DNA from: Gliomastix tumulicola
Lineage: Eukaryota; Ascomycota; Sordariomycetes; Hypocreales; Bionectriaceae
Assembly: GCA_001599755.1 (NCBI GenBank)
Contig: BCHX01000001.1
Span: 7,130,001 to 7,194,000, forward strand
Direction: 5' to 3'
Length of the DNA: 64,000 bases
This document shows positions 41,164 to 52,068 of this stretch, piece after piece; position 1 is the first letter of the stretch, and the number at the start of each line of letters is the position of its first letter. The position numbers and the translations under genes were made by a program. The notes below the pieces were generated by a model. The model was not told the DNA's origin. It ran no database searches and was given only the letters and a program-made list of their open reading frames with translations.

Positions 41164-43128
41164 CTGCCGTCTGATCCATGAGCTCTCGTCCGGGCGGCTG
41201 GGGGGCACGAAGGGTCGGCTGGCGAGTCTCTGCCATAGTGATCGATGTTTTGCTCGCGAGCTGTTGCGGAAGAGGAAGGCGAGCAGTTCCTCCTAGGATC
41301 TGTGGACGGCAGCGTGGTGGTACTCGAGGTCGTAGCCCATGTCAAACGTGAATGGGATTTCGGGCGCCATGTTGGGCGCCATGTTGGGTGTGTGGTGAGA
41401 GGCTGTAGCAATGTTTACTGGTGGCGTGGGAGGATTGGAGATGCCGGGGTGTTTTACGAGGTGGTGGTAGGTAAGAGAACGTCTAAGGGAGGGGGGCGCT
41501 GCTTGAGGGAGGTTCTTGCCATATCTCTGCTAGCCGTCATCAAATGAAGGCAGCCACAGGCGAGATCTGGCGATGGATGGAAGCACCCTCCCAGTGTTGT
41601 CCGTTCACGAAGTCGGCCTAACCTATAGTCAAACACACAAGCACTGGGGCAGCTACGTAATGGCAGTCTGAGGGCTGCGCGGACGAGTAACTACGCTCCG
41701 CCATGGCCGCATGGGTTGGCGCCGAAGTGGAAAAAGGCATCGCTTATGGTCCGGTGGGCTCGGGCTTCAAGAGGGCGGCCAACGGCGACACGCTGTGCTG
41801 ATGGCCTGACATTGGCATTCGAGCTTGACGTGGCTCAGCGAGTGCATGCAGCATCTGTAACAGCCATGATGTAGGCCTGCGTAATGGACAGTACTCTCCT
41901 GCAGCGAGCCTGCTTCATCATCGAGCATCGTATAGAATGGCGGTCAAGCGGCCGATGACATCCACAGGGAGGACGACGGCCTGGAATCGCCGGACAATGG
42001 GCCACACACTCGCAATAGGTCGCTCACATGGCCTGGCCGGCCGGAGCAAGACCAGCAATCGGGTCGTCGAGAGGGCCAGGTGGCACCGCCAAGTAGGGAG
42101 GCGATGCGAATACGCAAGAAGGTCTCGAGATGGGTGACCATGACGATGACAGTCGAGCTGGGTGATGATCTGCTGTAATAGTCTTGGTGAGGGAAAGCAA
42201 GCACCAAGCGGTCTTCAATGCGAATTGGGCAGCGAAATGAGAGGCACCAACCAACTGGGTGAAATGATATGCCGCCGCCACTCAATGAGGAATGGTCCGA
42301 TCCCCAAGTGCTGCTGAGACACCATTCAGCGCATGTCTCGGCAGCTGTGCCATTGGACGGCGAATGGGCGCCGAAGAGCACCAATGGCAGTGGACTCGGA
42401 CTCCCCATCGATGCGACGGATCAGCACCAAATCAAGCAGGCCCCAATCGCGAGAAAGGCACGAGTCCAGGACGCGGGTGGTCTGCCTACTTATAAGACAC
42501 GAAGCTCCTGGTCCCAGCGGCAGAGGCAGGGCCAGGTCGAGCAGGCGCCTGGATCAGCCAGTGATGGGCTCCCAAGGGCAGCGCCGGATGGAATGGCCCG
42601 TCGCAATGGCCCATTCCGGCGACCAGCTGCCTTGATCGAGGGCGAGACGAGGTGTGATAGCGGCCATTTTGGTGAGCGCGGCCGCATGAGACACGACCCG
42701 GTGGTCTGAATCCAACGGCGAGCAGAGAGAGACCATCCGTGTTGTTCTGGCCGGATCCGGGATAGCCCGTCGCGCGCTGCGCCGTTCCGTGGGCGTGGGC
42801 GGCCGTGATGAAGGCCAGGAGGAGGAGGAGCAGGAGGCGGTCTCTGTGGCACGATGCTAGGCGCCCGGCTGTTTGAGATTCGATCTGGGGAACGAGGGGG
42901 GGATGAGGTCAAATAGCTCCCGGGGATAGCTGTCTGCAAACAGCAGAAATCGACTGGACGCAACTGACGCTCATGCAGGGCAAAGGGTGAAATGCAGAGC
43001 CCAAGTTGATCAATCGGTGATGCCGCCTTTGCCAATCGGATACGTCGAGGTACTTGCCCTACCCGCTGACGCCCCCCCCGAAAGCCCACTGTGAAAGTCC
43101 CGTTTCGTACATGCGCCTCGCCCGTGGA
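41164..43128. other. Long upstream region without a supported gene
   Basis: GC-rich, with long chance frames. The 366-codon minus frame at 42490-43590 spans the promoter palindrome and is Arg/Ser/Pro-rich. A different minus frame near 42840-42700 reads RLLLLLLLAFITAAHAHG, like a signal peptide, but has no ATG. Nothing is called. Confidence 0.35.
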
Positions 43129-43187
43129 AAACGCGTCCAGGCGTGATTGGCGGGCCCGCGCACTGTGCGTCACGCCTGGACGCGTTT
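43129..43187. promoter_or_regulatory. 18-bp perfect palindrome with two MCB (ACGCGT) boxes
   Basis: AAACGCGTCCAGGCGTGA at 43129-43146 is repeated exactly as its reverse complement at 43170-43187, around a 23-bp spacer. Each arm holds ACGCGT (43131-43136 and 43180-43185). A third copy within the same 10-mer, CTGGACGCGT, ends at 43360. ACGCGT is the MluI cell-cycle box bound by MBF (Mbp1/Swi6) to drive G1/S genes. It lies about 680-740 bp before the KEN-box gene ATG. Confidence 0.65.
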
Positions 43188-43354
43188 CCATTGGCTGGCA
43201 GCTTGCCTCACAAGGCGGAGTCGCACCGAGACTCGAAATTGCAGCTGCGCCCCGCACCGTGCACGCACTGTACGAGTAAAGGGGCCTTCCTGCATCGTGA
43301 CTGGCTCCTGCTAAACGCACCATTTCCAATCCTCCCGTAATAGTCTCCTGCTGG

Positions 43355-43360
43355 ACGCGT
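43355..43360. promoter_or_regulatory. Third MCB box
   Basis: ACGCGT in the context CTGGACGCGT, the same 10-mer as in both arms of the upstream palindrome. It lies about 505 bp before the ATG at 43866. A CT-rich 5' leader (43380-43860) follows. Confidence 0.55.
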
Positions 43361-43865
43361 CGAGAGGTTGCATCTTGCTCTTTTCCCACTCTGTTCCCAC
43401 CCACACTCCTTTCTCTGGCCAGTGTCTCACCTGACGGGCCACTTGTGTCTCTCCATTTCTCCCTCGTCTCTCTCAGTCTGAGACGCCGCTCGCTGACCGT
43501 CCTGCTCTTCGCCACTCTCGCTACACAGATCTCTGCATTAGTGTCATTTCCCCTGCATTGTACCATTCGATCGCACTCTGCGTCTCTCACTCTGCGTTGG
43601 GCATCCTCCCTCCCTTATCATCACTTTCTCGCCACCCGCCGCACTCCTTTCTCCTCTTTCCTCTCTCAATTCTTCCTGGGAGACCATAACAATACGTTCT
43701 CGCGGCACACAATTGGGAGAATAACAAACATTCATTCATTCAGTCGAGCGTTTGTTCTGTGCGACGATACAGCTTCCGTCGAGTCCCCCACCAGCTCCCC
43801 AATTCCTGCCCGATCATCTACGCCCTCGAAACCGACAACTCATCTCATCAGCCTCGCATTACACC

Positions 43866-45141
43866 ATGGCAGCCGTCACCCGCCAGCCGTTTGCTCCCCT
43901 TGATGGAGCTCGTCTCCAGAACCTCACCAGCCTGAAAAACCGCCAGAACGGTATGCCTGGGATCATCTGACTCGAGACTTCTTCTCATCTAACCTCGCCT
44001 AGCCATCTCTGCCCCCGTCAAGCGCAAGGTCGAAGCCGTCGACGACGACGCCGAGAATGTCGACCCTCTCTTCTTCGCCAAGCGATCCAAGGGCTCCAAC
44101 GGCAGCGCCGTCGGCTCCAAGGACGCCCTCTTCAAGCCTACCAACTACCTGCTCACCACGACCAAGAAGCCCGTCATCACCACCACGACGCCCGTCTCGT
44201 CCCTCAACTCGATCAATCCTACCCCTCGCCGCGTGATCCAGCCCAAGAGCCCGGCCGCGAAGAAGATCAACACATCCGTCTCCAACTCGACGCCGCTCTC
44301 TGCCCCCGCCGGTCGCTCCCCTACGAGGGGCAGCAAGCGCACGGGCATTCTGTCTGGCCGTCGCCGCACTGCTGGCTCGTACACGCGTGTCGACCCTCCG
44401 GCCTTCAACCTCGGCCTCAGCAGCCTGTCGTCTGCGCCTGCGCCTTTCTCGCTGGATGCCGCGCTCAAGGGCACCATCCCCAGCTATGCTCCCGCTCCCA
44501 AGCGTACGCTCGACGACGCACTGGATGAGTCCGACATGAAGGCCAGCTGGTTCTTCGACATCCACGAGGACACGCCCGACCAGGAGATGACCAACATGCT
44601 GCAGCACGGCACGTGTGTGCTCGACATTTCATCTGACGAGGAGTCGGAGCAGAAGGCCAAGCGTGACGGCCGCGAGGACAAGGAGAACATCGCCCCGCTG
44701 GACGACATCTCGCAGACTCGTCGGGAGCGTCCTGCGAGGGAAGACATGATGGTTGAGAAGGAAAGGGTGTCGCTCGGCGAGCTCAACCGCGCCGACTACT
44801 ACGCCGACGGCTGCGACGAGTCGACGGTCGTCTTCGTGCCCGATGACGATGAGCCCGAAGCCGAGGCTCCCCAGCCCAAGCCGGCGCCCATCGTCGAGGA
44901 CTTCAGCTTCGCCCCTGCGCTCAAGGACCTGTCACCCACACTCGTGCCCCTGCCGGATCTCGACGGGGACTTCTCCGACGCCGAGACGGAGATCAACGTC
45001 GAGCCGGACATTGACGAGCTCATGTCCAAGGAGTCGTCCAAGGCCGCCGTGCTGCAGCCGATGGACGGCACGGGCGAGAGCTTTGAGTTGTGGGAGAGCG
45101 GCAGCGCAAAGGACGAGGCAGAGGTGGCCGCCGAGTCATGA
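43866..45141 (+). CDS. KEN-box-containing disordered protein, probable cell-cycle-regulated
   Basis: Exons 43866-43950 and 44003-45141 give 407 residues. The N-terminus MAAVTRQPFAPLDGARLQNL followed by TSLKNRQN and the block ENVDPLFFAKRSKGS match a conserved ascomycete family that is often mislabelled thymidylate kinase; no kinase P-loop is present. Other conserved blocks are VIQPKSPAAKK, APAGRSPTRGSKRTG, ASWFFDIHEDTPDQEMTNML and CVLDISSDEESEQ. A KEN box (DKENIAP, residues 255-257) is a known APC/C-Cdh1 degradation signal. Many SP/TP sites suggest CDK phosphorylation. The protein looks largely disordered and acidic at the C-terminus. The MCB boxes upstream agree with S-phase expression. Probably nuclear; molecular role unknown. 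Confidence 0.85.
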
Positions 45142-45677
45142 TGACAGCCTGTGGATGATTTTGATTTTACGATGCTATGTTTTATGCGGATGCTTTTTTT
45201 GGCTTGCTTTGGCGGCTTGATGCCTAATACCTGAGCGTTTTTGGTTTTGTATTTTGTGCTTTGAGGACGGCGTCTGTGGTATAGGTGGTGTTGGCGTTGG
45301 ATTGGTATTGTTAGTCGCAATTTGATTGATTTGACACGCATTTGATCTTGCTATTGTCTCTGTTCTTGAAGCTGGTGATGGGTACCACTGTACATAAGTG
45401 CATTGTGAGATGATCGGATAATGAAGACGGCCACATGTCACCTCATCGCCACTCACGTACGAACGCACTGTTTGCCCGCGATCAAGGCCTACACTTTTGT
45501 ATTTCCACGTCCCTTCATGGTTTGACCTGCTCATGGGGTATCACTCTATTTCGTGAGATGAGGCGCCACACCTACCGTGGAGGTCGATTGGAGAGGAGCA
45601 GTCACGGTTATGGGACAGTATCGGCTTCGCCAGTCGCACATGATAGACGGAAGTACCAGATCGCATTCCGAGCCCCT
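45142..45677. other. Convergent 3' region
   Basis: Lies between the stops of the KEN-box gene and the kinase-like gene. No gene seen; T-rich downstream sequence fits a polyadenylation region. Confidence 0.4.
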
Positions 45678-46715
45678 CTACAGCGTTATTCGACCCCCAA
45701 GAAAGTCCTTGATCTTGCCTATTCCTACAAGATCACCTTCCACGGTCCCAGCCAGCTCCCTCGGCACCCAGCCCACCGTGTACGAGCCGCCAAAGTCGAT
45801 GAGCCACACGCTGCTGGTGACGCGGTCGATCAGGATGTTGTCGGGCTTCGCGTCGCCCCAGGCAATGCCCGCCTTGTGCAGCTCCGCTACAATTTCATCC
45901 ACCTGGGCAGACCATTTCTGCAGCACCTGCGTGTCGATTCCTGGTCTTGACGCCGCACAGGATAACGTCCGACGGGCAGAATCGATGTAGGTGAGCAGCA
46001 GACCGTACGAGATCCCGTCGTCGTCGTCGTCGCGCACAATCCCGTACAGTCGAGAGATCTGCAGGTTCTCGGCGAGATTGGCGTCGCGTATCTGCTTGTA
46101 GGTGTCGAGCTCGCTCATGTAGGAACCTTTCTCGCCAGGCTGCAGGAACTTCAGGAACGCTACCTGTCCGTTGCTCATCTGGACCCTTGAGGGCCGTGGC
46201 GAGGGAGGGCCAACACGATGCTCTTCTTGAAGGATTTGAATGTCTGATGGCTTGAATGAGGGCCAGGAGGTGGTGTGACTGTCGGGAAGCTTCACACCGA
46301 ATAGGGGGACGTCTAGCTTCTCGTTGGGATCTGGGACAGCGATCAGAGCTTCTCCGTCAGAACGCAAGGTGAAGAAGTGCGTGTCGGGGAAGAGGAACGC
46401 CTCGAGAGTCGATGGCACGCCGTCGAGCTGGCTCAACTCCTCAAAGAACGGGAGGAGCGGCTGCGCAATCCAGTCGTAGAAGTCCTCGACTGTGTAGCCA
46501 TCGAGCTCGAAGTTGTCTGCCACCTCAATGAAGAAGAGATATTTCTCCTTGATCGAGGATGAGGTGAAGTTGTTCGGCGAGAGGCGAATGACGACCCGGC
46601 GGCCGTTGCAGAGCGCAACCATTTGAGCATCGTGGTCCAAAGTGCTGAACCTAAACTCCAACATGGACCAGAGCGGCGCTGGGAAGATATCATCATCCTG
46701 GTCAGCGGCATCCAT
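45678..46715 (-). CDS. Protein-kinase-like (PKL) fold protein
   Basis: Single exon, 345 residues from the ATG at 46715. The open frame runs on to 46850, but a TATA-like TATAAAAA (minus, about 46798-46806) lies between, so the inner start is preferred. The C-terminal half (from about 190) has kinase landmarks: VAFLKFLQPGEKGSY in the place of the VAIK lysine strand, AGIAWGDAKPDNILID as catalytic loop (WGDAKPDN instead of HRDLKPxN) and LIDFGGSYTVGW as DFG. The N-terminal 180 residues form an unknown domain. Such lone PKL proteins are abundant in ascomycetes and lack assigned substrates. It starts 138 bp after a DUF7580-like gene on the same strand. Confidence 0.8.
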   Translation of the reverse strand: MDAADQDDDIFPAPLWSMLEFRFSTLDHDAQMVALCNGRRVVIRLSPNNFTSSSIKEKYLFFIEVADNFELDGYTVEDFYDWIAQPLLPFFEELSQLDGVPSTLEAFLFPDTHFFTLRSDGEALIAVPDPNEKLDVPLFGVKLPDSHTTSWPSFKPSDIQILQEEHRVGPPSPRPSRVQMSNGQVAFLKFLQPGEKGSYMSELDTYKQIRDANLAENLQISRLYGIVRDDDDDGISYGLLLTYIDSARRTLSCAASRPGIDTQVLQKWSAQVDEIVAELHKAGIAWGDAKPDNILIDRVTSSVWLIDFGGSYTVGWVPRELAGTVEGDLVGIGKIKDFLGGRITL

Positions 46716-46853
46716 GGTGCTTAGTTTCGACGACGATGTTGAGGTGTGAATGATGGAGGAGGGGTGGCCAGGCAGCAGCAGCAGGGCGGGGGTCGCCTTT
46801 TTATACCCCCTTTGGACAAATTGACAACCAACAGCCGAATGCCGAACCACTCC

Positions 46854-48627
46854 TTACACAGTGTACAGCGTCGAAAACACTTCATACGTCGCCTGCAGCG
46901 GTGCCACGACCGTATCGTGAAACTGCTGCCTGAAGCTAGGAAGCCCCAGATCGACAGCTGAGCTCGGCCCCATGAACTCGCAGTTCACGCACCGCTGCGC
47001 AGCGTTGCCGTAGAGGGAACCGGCCTCCCGATACACTCTGTCCAGCTTCCGCCGCAGCGTCGGGTAGTCGCCTTGCAAGATCGTCTCGAGGGATGTGTGC
47101 TGGAAGACCTCGTTGATGGCCAGCTCGACGAGCAGGATGCCAAGCGTGAAGATGAGTCGGTTCGGTATGAGATGGGCGACCGAGGACGCCGTCGATTGGG
47201 GCGACGGGGAGTCAAAGGCATGCGCGATGAAGGCGTGCGAGGGCAGGGAATCATTGCCGGATGGGTTTTGGTGGAGGAAGAATTTGACCTGATCGGAAGC
47301 CCATTCGTCGTCGAGCCAAGGGCTGTTGCTGAGGTATAAGACTGCCTTGGCTATGGCAGCAGCGAGTGCATACCGCTGGTGTGCGGAGAGACCGTGGTCT
47401 GCGTCCCATTGGGTCTCTGCGAGGAGGCCTTTGAGGTCGAGGGGCCATGTGATGTTTGCTCGGTCTTTGGCATAGCTAAGAGAGAAATGTGATGTGCAGT
47501 CTGGAGTGCCGGCCCGAGACACGGGATCTTGGAGGACACCAAAGGCCGTCGGCTGCGCGCAGCTGGTCGAGGGAATGGAGCAGAGGTCCGTGATATCGGG
47601 ACTCGGGGCGACTGTAGAGGTCAGAGTCACGGTTTGCGTGGCTCGTTGGACAGTCACTGACTTCGGTCAGCAATGCAGACAATACAAACAGGATCCTCCA
47701 GCTGGATGCTCACCTGTTGGCGTCGTAGTCACCAGCTTCTTTGATCGGCCGAGAATACTGGCTATCTTCAACCTCCTCGGGGACGGCGCCCTTGGTTGGG
47801 CCGCCGATGGTGCCGTCAGCGACGGCTGAGAAGCGTGCCCGTTTGTCTCCCCCCCATCACCCGCTGCATGGAAGCACCTCCAAGTCTCCCGAGGACTCTG
47901 TCCATGCAGCAGACACACCGTGAATCTCGGCACAGCCTCCCAGTCCAGCTCGATGCCCGCCTCGTGCTTCTCGCCCCTGCAGCCAGCTACACCGGCACGA
48001 ACAGCTCGATGCAACGACCCGACGCTGGCACGAAGAGCATCGCACCGCTGCCGGTTGAAGCGCATCCGTACCCTCTCGACAGCAGCGCTTCCGTCATCCG
48101 CCGCAGGCACCTCGGCCCTCTCGATGAGGTTCCGCAGGTCGTCATTCCAATTCCGTAGATCGGTAAGAATCTTGGTACGCTTCTTCGTGCTGAAACTGCG
48201 CTTCACGCGACGCCACTCCCACGAGGCGCGGTCGGGCGGCTCGTCTGTCCAGCTGGGCTGCGGGGTATCATCAGCATCCTGTATTGCACATTTGGAGAGA
48301 CAGCATCACCTTGCGATTCATGTCCACCATCAGATTGGCCATCAGCCCCGCCGTCAGCTCGTCCATCTGCGCAATGATGAACAGCAGCTCCTCGTGTCTT
48401 GCCGGGAACTTGGCCCGGAGACACGCGCGCAGCTCCTCGGGCGTCGGGTCGCGCAGGCCGATGCTGAGCAGCGTCGTATCGAGGTGCATCTTCTGGATCT
48501 GCAGGTTCACCTTGAGCGTGTTGATGGTGTTGTGGTAGTCGGTGTAGGCCTCGAGGGGCTCCTGGTAGTGTTCGAGGGCCCAGATGCCAATGGGGATGGC
48601 CCCGAGGACGAGCCCTGCGGCCTCCAT
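46854..48627 (-). CDS. DUF7580-like fungal protein
   Basis: Exons 48627-48310, 48257-47714 and 47656-46854 give 554 residues. The N-terminus AAGLVLGAIPIGIWALEHY followed by an LDTTLLSIGL-type helix is the standard start of fungal proteins that also occur ahead of STAND/NACHT regions. The C-terminal half matches the DUF7580 style: SAHQRYALAAAIAKAVLYLS, SPWLDDEW, LIFTLGILLVELAINEVF and YGNAAQRCVNCEF, which resembles a degenerate kinase C-lobe. The middle (about 250-300) is Ser/Pro-rich and probably disordered. Introns are 52 and 57 nt with in-phase joins. Function is unknown; relatives are often considered part of fungal self/non-self repertoires. It is followed directly by a kinase-like gene. 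Confidence 0.8.
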
Positions 48628-49194
48628 GTCTGATTAGGTGTGAAGAGGTGTGATTTGGGGAGGGAGAGGAGAGAGTTCGTTCTGTACGATCGGGATTTGT
48701 TGGCAGCAGGAAAGCGGCTCAGCGTCCCACTTCTGGTGCAGACGTCGCCCAAAAAGAAGGCAAACATGTCAGGATGTCGCTGTGACGATGGCAAGGAGAC
48801 GTCTATTGTCATCCATACCACGGAGCGCATCCTTCGGGCCTGGCACAGTCACACAGCTGAAGAGAAGCTTGAGCTGCACCCACCCAAGCCGTATGGTCCT
48901 AGAGCTCAAGTATTTATTCGACCGCGCGACAGTTCACAGTTGGCCACAAGATGATCGCCGGTCGGTGGGCTTCCAGAATTACTGAGGCGTTGTGATACAG
49001 CCCCTGTACTGGATCGTTGCAGGGGGTCATCCCCCGCTGGGGCCACTGCTGGATGACATTATCGAACACGACCACATTCTCTCACGGTTGTAAAGGGCCA
49101 GTAGTATATATAATTTATCAGTTGTTCACACCGGACTTCAAGGCGTACTGGCTGGAGCAAGGCATCCAATTTAGTGCCTACTTCTTGGTGTCTC
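48628..49194. other. Intergenic region
   Basis: Upstream of the DUF7580-like gene and downstream of the transporter gene, both minus. No gene recognised. Confidence 0.4.
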
Positions 49195-51136
49195 TTAAAA
49201 GACCACACCCTTGGACTGTGACGTCTTCTTGGAAACATCCAAATTGCGCACCAGCAAGATCCAGATGAACGCCAATCCAAACACTCCAGTCCCCGCAGCG
49301 AGCATCCTCGCCTGTCCGTAGCCATACGCCTCCTGAATAGCGAGCCGCTCAGGGCTTCCCACCGGATAGGAGAGCTGCGCGGGCAGGCTCGAGTAGATGG
49401 TCAGGACATCCGGCAGAACCGACTCTGGCAGGTTGCGCTGGAGGGCGCCGAGGAAGGTGTTTGTCCAGATGGTACCAGAAATCGTGTTTCCGATGGCGCC
49501 GCCAATGGTGCCAGCTACGTAGAGCATCGCCAGAACAGCAGCGACATGCTGGTGATCGACGGCAGCAAGAACGGCAAGCTGCACTAGCAGAATGAAGACA
49601 CTGCCACCGAGAGAGATGAAGATCTCGCACATGACGATGTATCCAATGTGCTGGTTCGGCCGACGGAAGTAGATCATCAAGCCCAGTCCAAAGATGTAGA
49701 TCGGGACGGTGATGTAGAACAGCCACTTGAAGCGTCCGGTCCGGCGGATCAGGTAGCCGACGATGAACAGCAGGACGCCTGAGACGACCTGGAACGTGCT
49801 GTTGACGTATCCTGCCTCGACGACGGACAGGTTGCTGACGACCTGGAGGAAGGACGTGAAGTAGCTGTTCCAGCAGTAATACGAGATTTGGTACGTCATG
49901 TTGATAAGGCATGCGCCGATGACTGTGCGATCGAAGAGGAACTCGCCGCGAAGGAACGGCGACGGCGCGAGGTACACTTCGTACAGCGCAAATGCAACGA
50001 TGATGATGAAGCCGACGACAATCATGGCGATGATGTAGTCTGTCTTCCATCCGTTGGGGGCAGACCTGGCAAGGGTGAAGGGGAGGAGGAAGACGGTCAA
50101 GCCCACAGCGAAGAGAAACACTCCAGGAACTGTCACGAAGTTAGCATGATGCCTTCAGTGAGGTGTGCATGTGTGACGTACTGTCAAACTCCTTGATGCC
50201 GAGGACAAAACTCTGGGCGAATGTGCGCCCGCTCTTCTCCTTGACAAATCGGCCTTGCTTCTCGGCCTTTCTCAAATTAAGCTTAAGCATGATGAACAGC
50301 GGCAGAGTCACGGCCGGCACGATGATGGCGAAGCAGCCGAAGCCCCATCGCCAATTGACGTTCTCGAGGAAGGCACCAGCGGCTCTGGATCCGGCAAAGG
50401 CGGTGATCATGTAGGGGGACGACGTGAACGCGAAGGCAAGGCCACGGTTCTTGAGACTGGTGGCGTCGGCTGCGAGCACAGCTACGGTGTAGATGATGCC
50501 TGCGAAGCCGATAGAGTAGAAGACCTGGAAAGATCAGCATCACAGCACTTCCATTTCGTCAAGTGACGGGTGATACACACCTGAGCCGCGCAAAAGGTCG
50601 CTAAGTTGTGGGAAGTTGCCATGAGAATCACACCAAGGGTCGACGAGCACACCATGAGAAGGAAACCCTCAGCTCGCCCCCAGACGTCAAGGAGCTTGGC
50701 CATAGGGATATAGATCGCTGCCGTTATCGAGTCTGAAACAATGCCGATGACAGTGAGAAGCGAGTGAGACTTGAAGTCGCTGGTGACATAGGGCGTCAAG
50801 CTGGCCAGGATGGCGATCCTGAAGCCGTTGGTAAGGAAGATGACCCAGATGCTGTGTGTTTCAGTTAGCCCGAATCCATCACGGGGAAAGGTATCCGTTG
50901 AAGGCGTACTTCACAAGAAGTGCCGCCAATGAGGCCTTGGACCAGGCCAGCGTGACAGCCTCGATCTTCTGCACACCAAGCTGGACGTCGGGGCTGGGCA
51001 CTGCATCATGTAGCTTCTCTGGATGTCCCTCATCAGGTAGTCCTGCCTCCACAGTGCCTGGAGCGGCCTGGATCTCCGCATCCTGTGCCGTAGGAGGGCT
51101 CACCACCTTCGATCGGAATATGTCTTTGAGTTCCAT
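49195..51136 (-). CDS. Siderophore iron transporter (SIT/ARN family MFS)
   Basis: Exons 51136-50910, 50851-50581, 50524-50182 and 50129-49195 give 591 residues, the normal length for the family. A hydrophilic N-terminal tail (about 1-60) precedes about 14 membrane helices. Family traits: WVIFLTNGFRIAILASLTPY in helix 1, AKLLDVWGRAEGFLLMV after helix 2 (the MFS loop), FYSIGFAGIIYTVAVLAAD, and the late VAGTIGGAIGNTISGTIWTN motif. The terminal loop with TIYSSLPAQLSYPVGSPERL is characteristic of SIT proteins. It should import ferri-siderophores across the plasma membrane with protons. It is divergent to an esterase whose relatives cleave imported siderophores. The first donor (GTACGC at 50909) was set by frame and by the LLVNIWVIF join. 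Confidence 0.93.
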
Positions 51137-52068
51137 CTTGCATGAATCTGCTGTGAGCCAGTGTCGATCTGGGTGGCATCGACGCACGTTTGTGGAGGGA
51201 TGGCCACGCCGCTTTTAAAGAAGGCGCCTAAAGAAAGCCTCCAGCATCGGAGCTGATCGAGTCTTGCGGCAATTCAATCACGAGAAAACTCTTCCTCATC
51301 AGTCGACCGGTTATAACTCGCCAAGAAGCAGGGTCCAGAGACATCTGCCCTCCGGCGATGGGTTTATCAATCGCATCTTATCTAATAGATTGATTAGATC
51401 CAATCACAGGCGGCCATCGCTCGCTGGACCACCGAGTGAGTGGTTCCATCCCCCACTCATAGATGGACTGACTGCCTGAGCCCGGTGCAACGGCTCTTTT
51501 AGCAGCCTGGGCAGAATTAGCGTCAAGCCGGTGGCTGTAGTCCTGAGGCACAGAATCGGGACAGAATCAAAAGTTGCGACGGAATGGAGGAAGAGCTTCA
51601 CATGTCTAGACCTCCTGTGCGCTTGCTTTTCATTCCAGCGGCCCGTGGCATCCAAGTCAGACGTTGTCTTGTTGACTACACAAGCTGGCTCTTGATATCG
51701 TGAGTTGAAGTAGGGTTTTCCGCCACTGCATCTTTGGGAAATACACTTGCCGGGATGAGGGGCCCCTCATGTTATCTCCCGTCTCCTACCTCATCACGCC
51801 ACCGCTTGCGGCTGGTTCCGCCGCTGCGACACCGGAGCGCGTCGTGGGACTTTTGCCGGCGGCGAGGCCCTTCGGACATGAATGTGAGTGGGCTGCCGGC
51901 ATGAGCTTTTTACGATTCCGCGGCCCAGGAGGAATATCTGTCGAGGACTGCCTCGCCGCCCTTTGAATTGCTGGCTGAGAGGCTCATAATGTGGTCTTCA
52001 TCCACTCGCGAGCGAGGAGTAATATCTTTCTTCTATCCTTGCTACAAAGCTTTTGCAAAGTCAAGAAA
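51137..52068. promoter_or_regulatory. Bidirectional promoter region of siderophore transporter and esterase
   Basis: About 930 bp between divergent starts. CTTATCT at 51377-51383 is an AGATAAG (HGATAR) site on the minus strand. Iron-sensing GATA repressors (SreA/SRE type) bind HGATAR, extended as ATCWGATAA; the local sequence matches the core but not the whole extended site. A second GATT-rich stretch follows at 51390-51402. Co-regulation by iron is inferred. Confidence 0.45.

Noticed and set aside
42700..42845. Signal-peptide-like frame (LLLLLLLAFITAAHAHG) on the minus strand
   Set aside because: No ATG or splice acceptor in a suitable place, and the downstream sequence has no protein character; the Leu run comes from a CTC repeat.
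42490..43590. 366-codon minus-strand frame
   Set aside because: Arg/Ser/Pro-rich, no domain, and runs through the MCB palindrome and 5' leader of the KEN-box gene.
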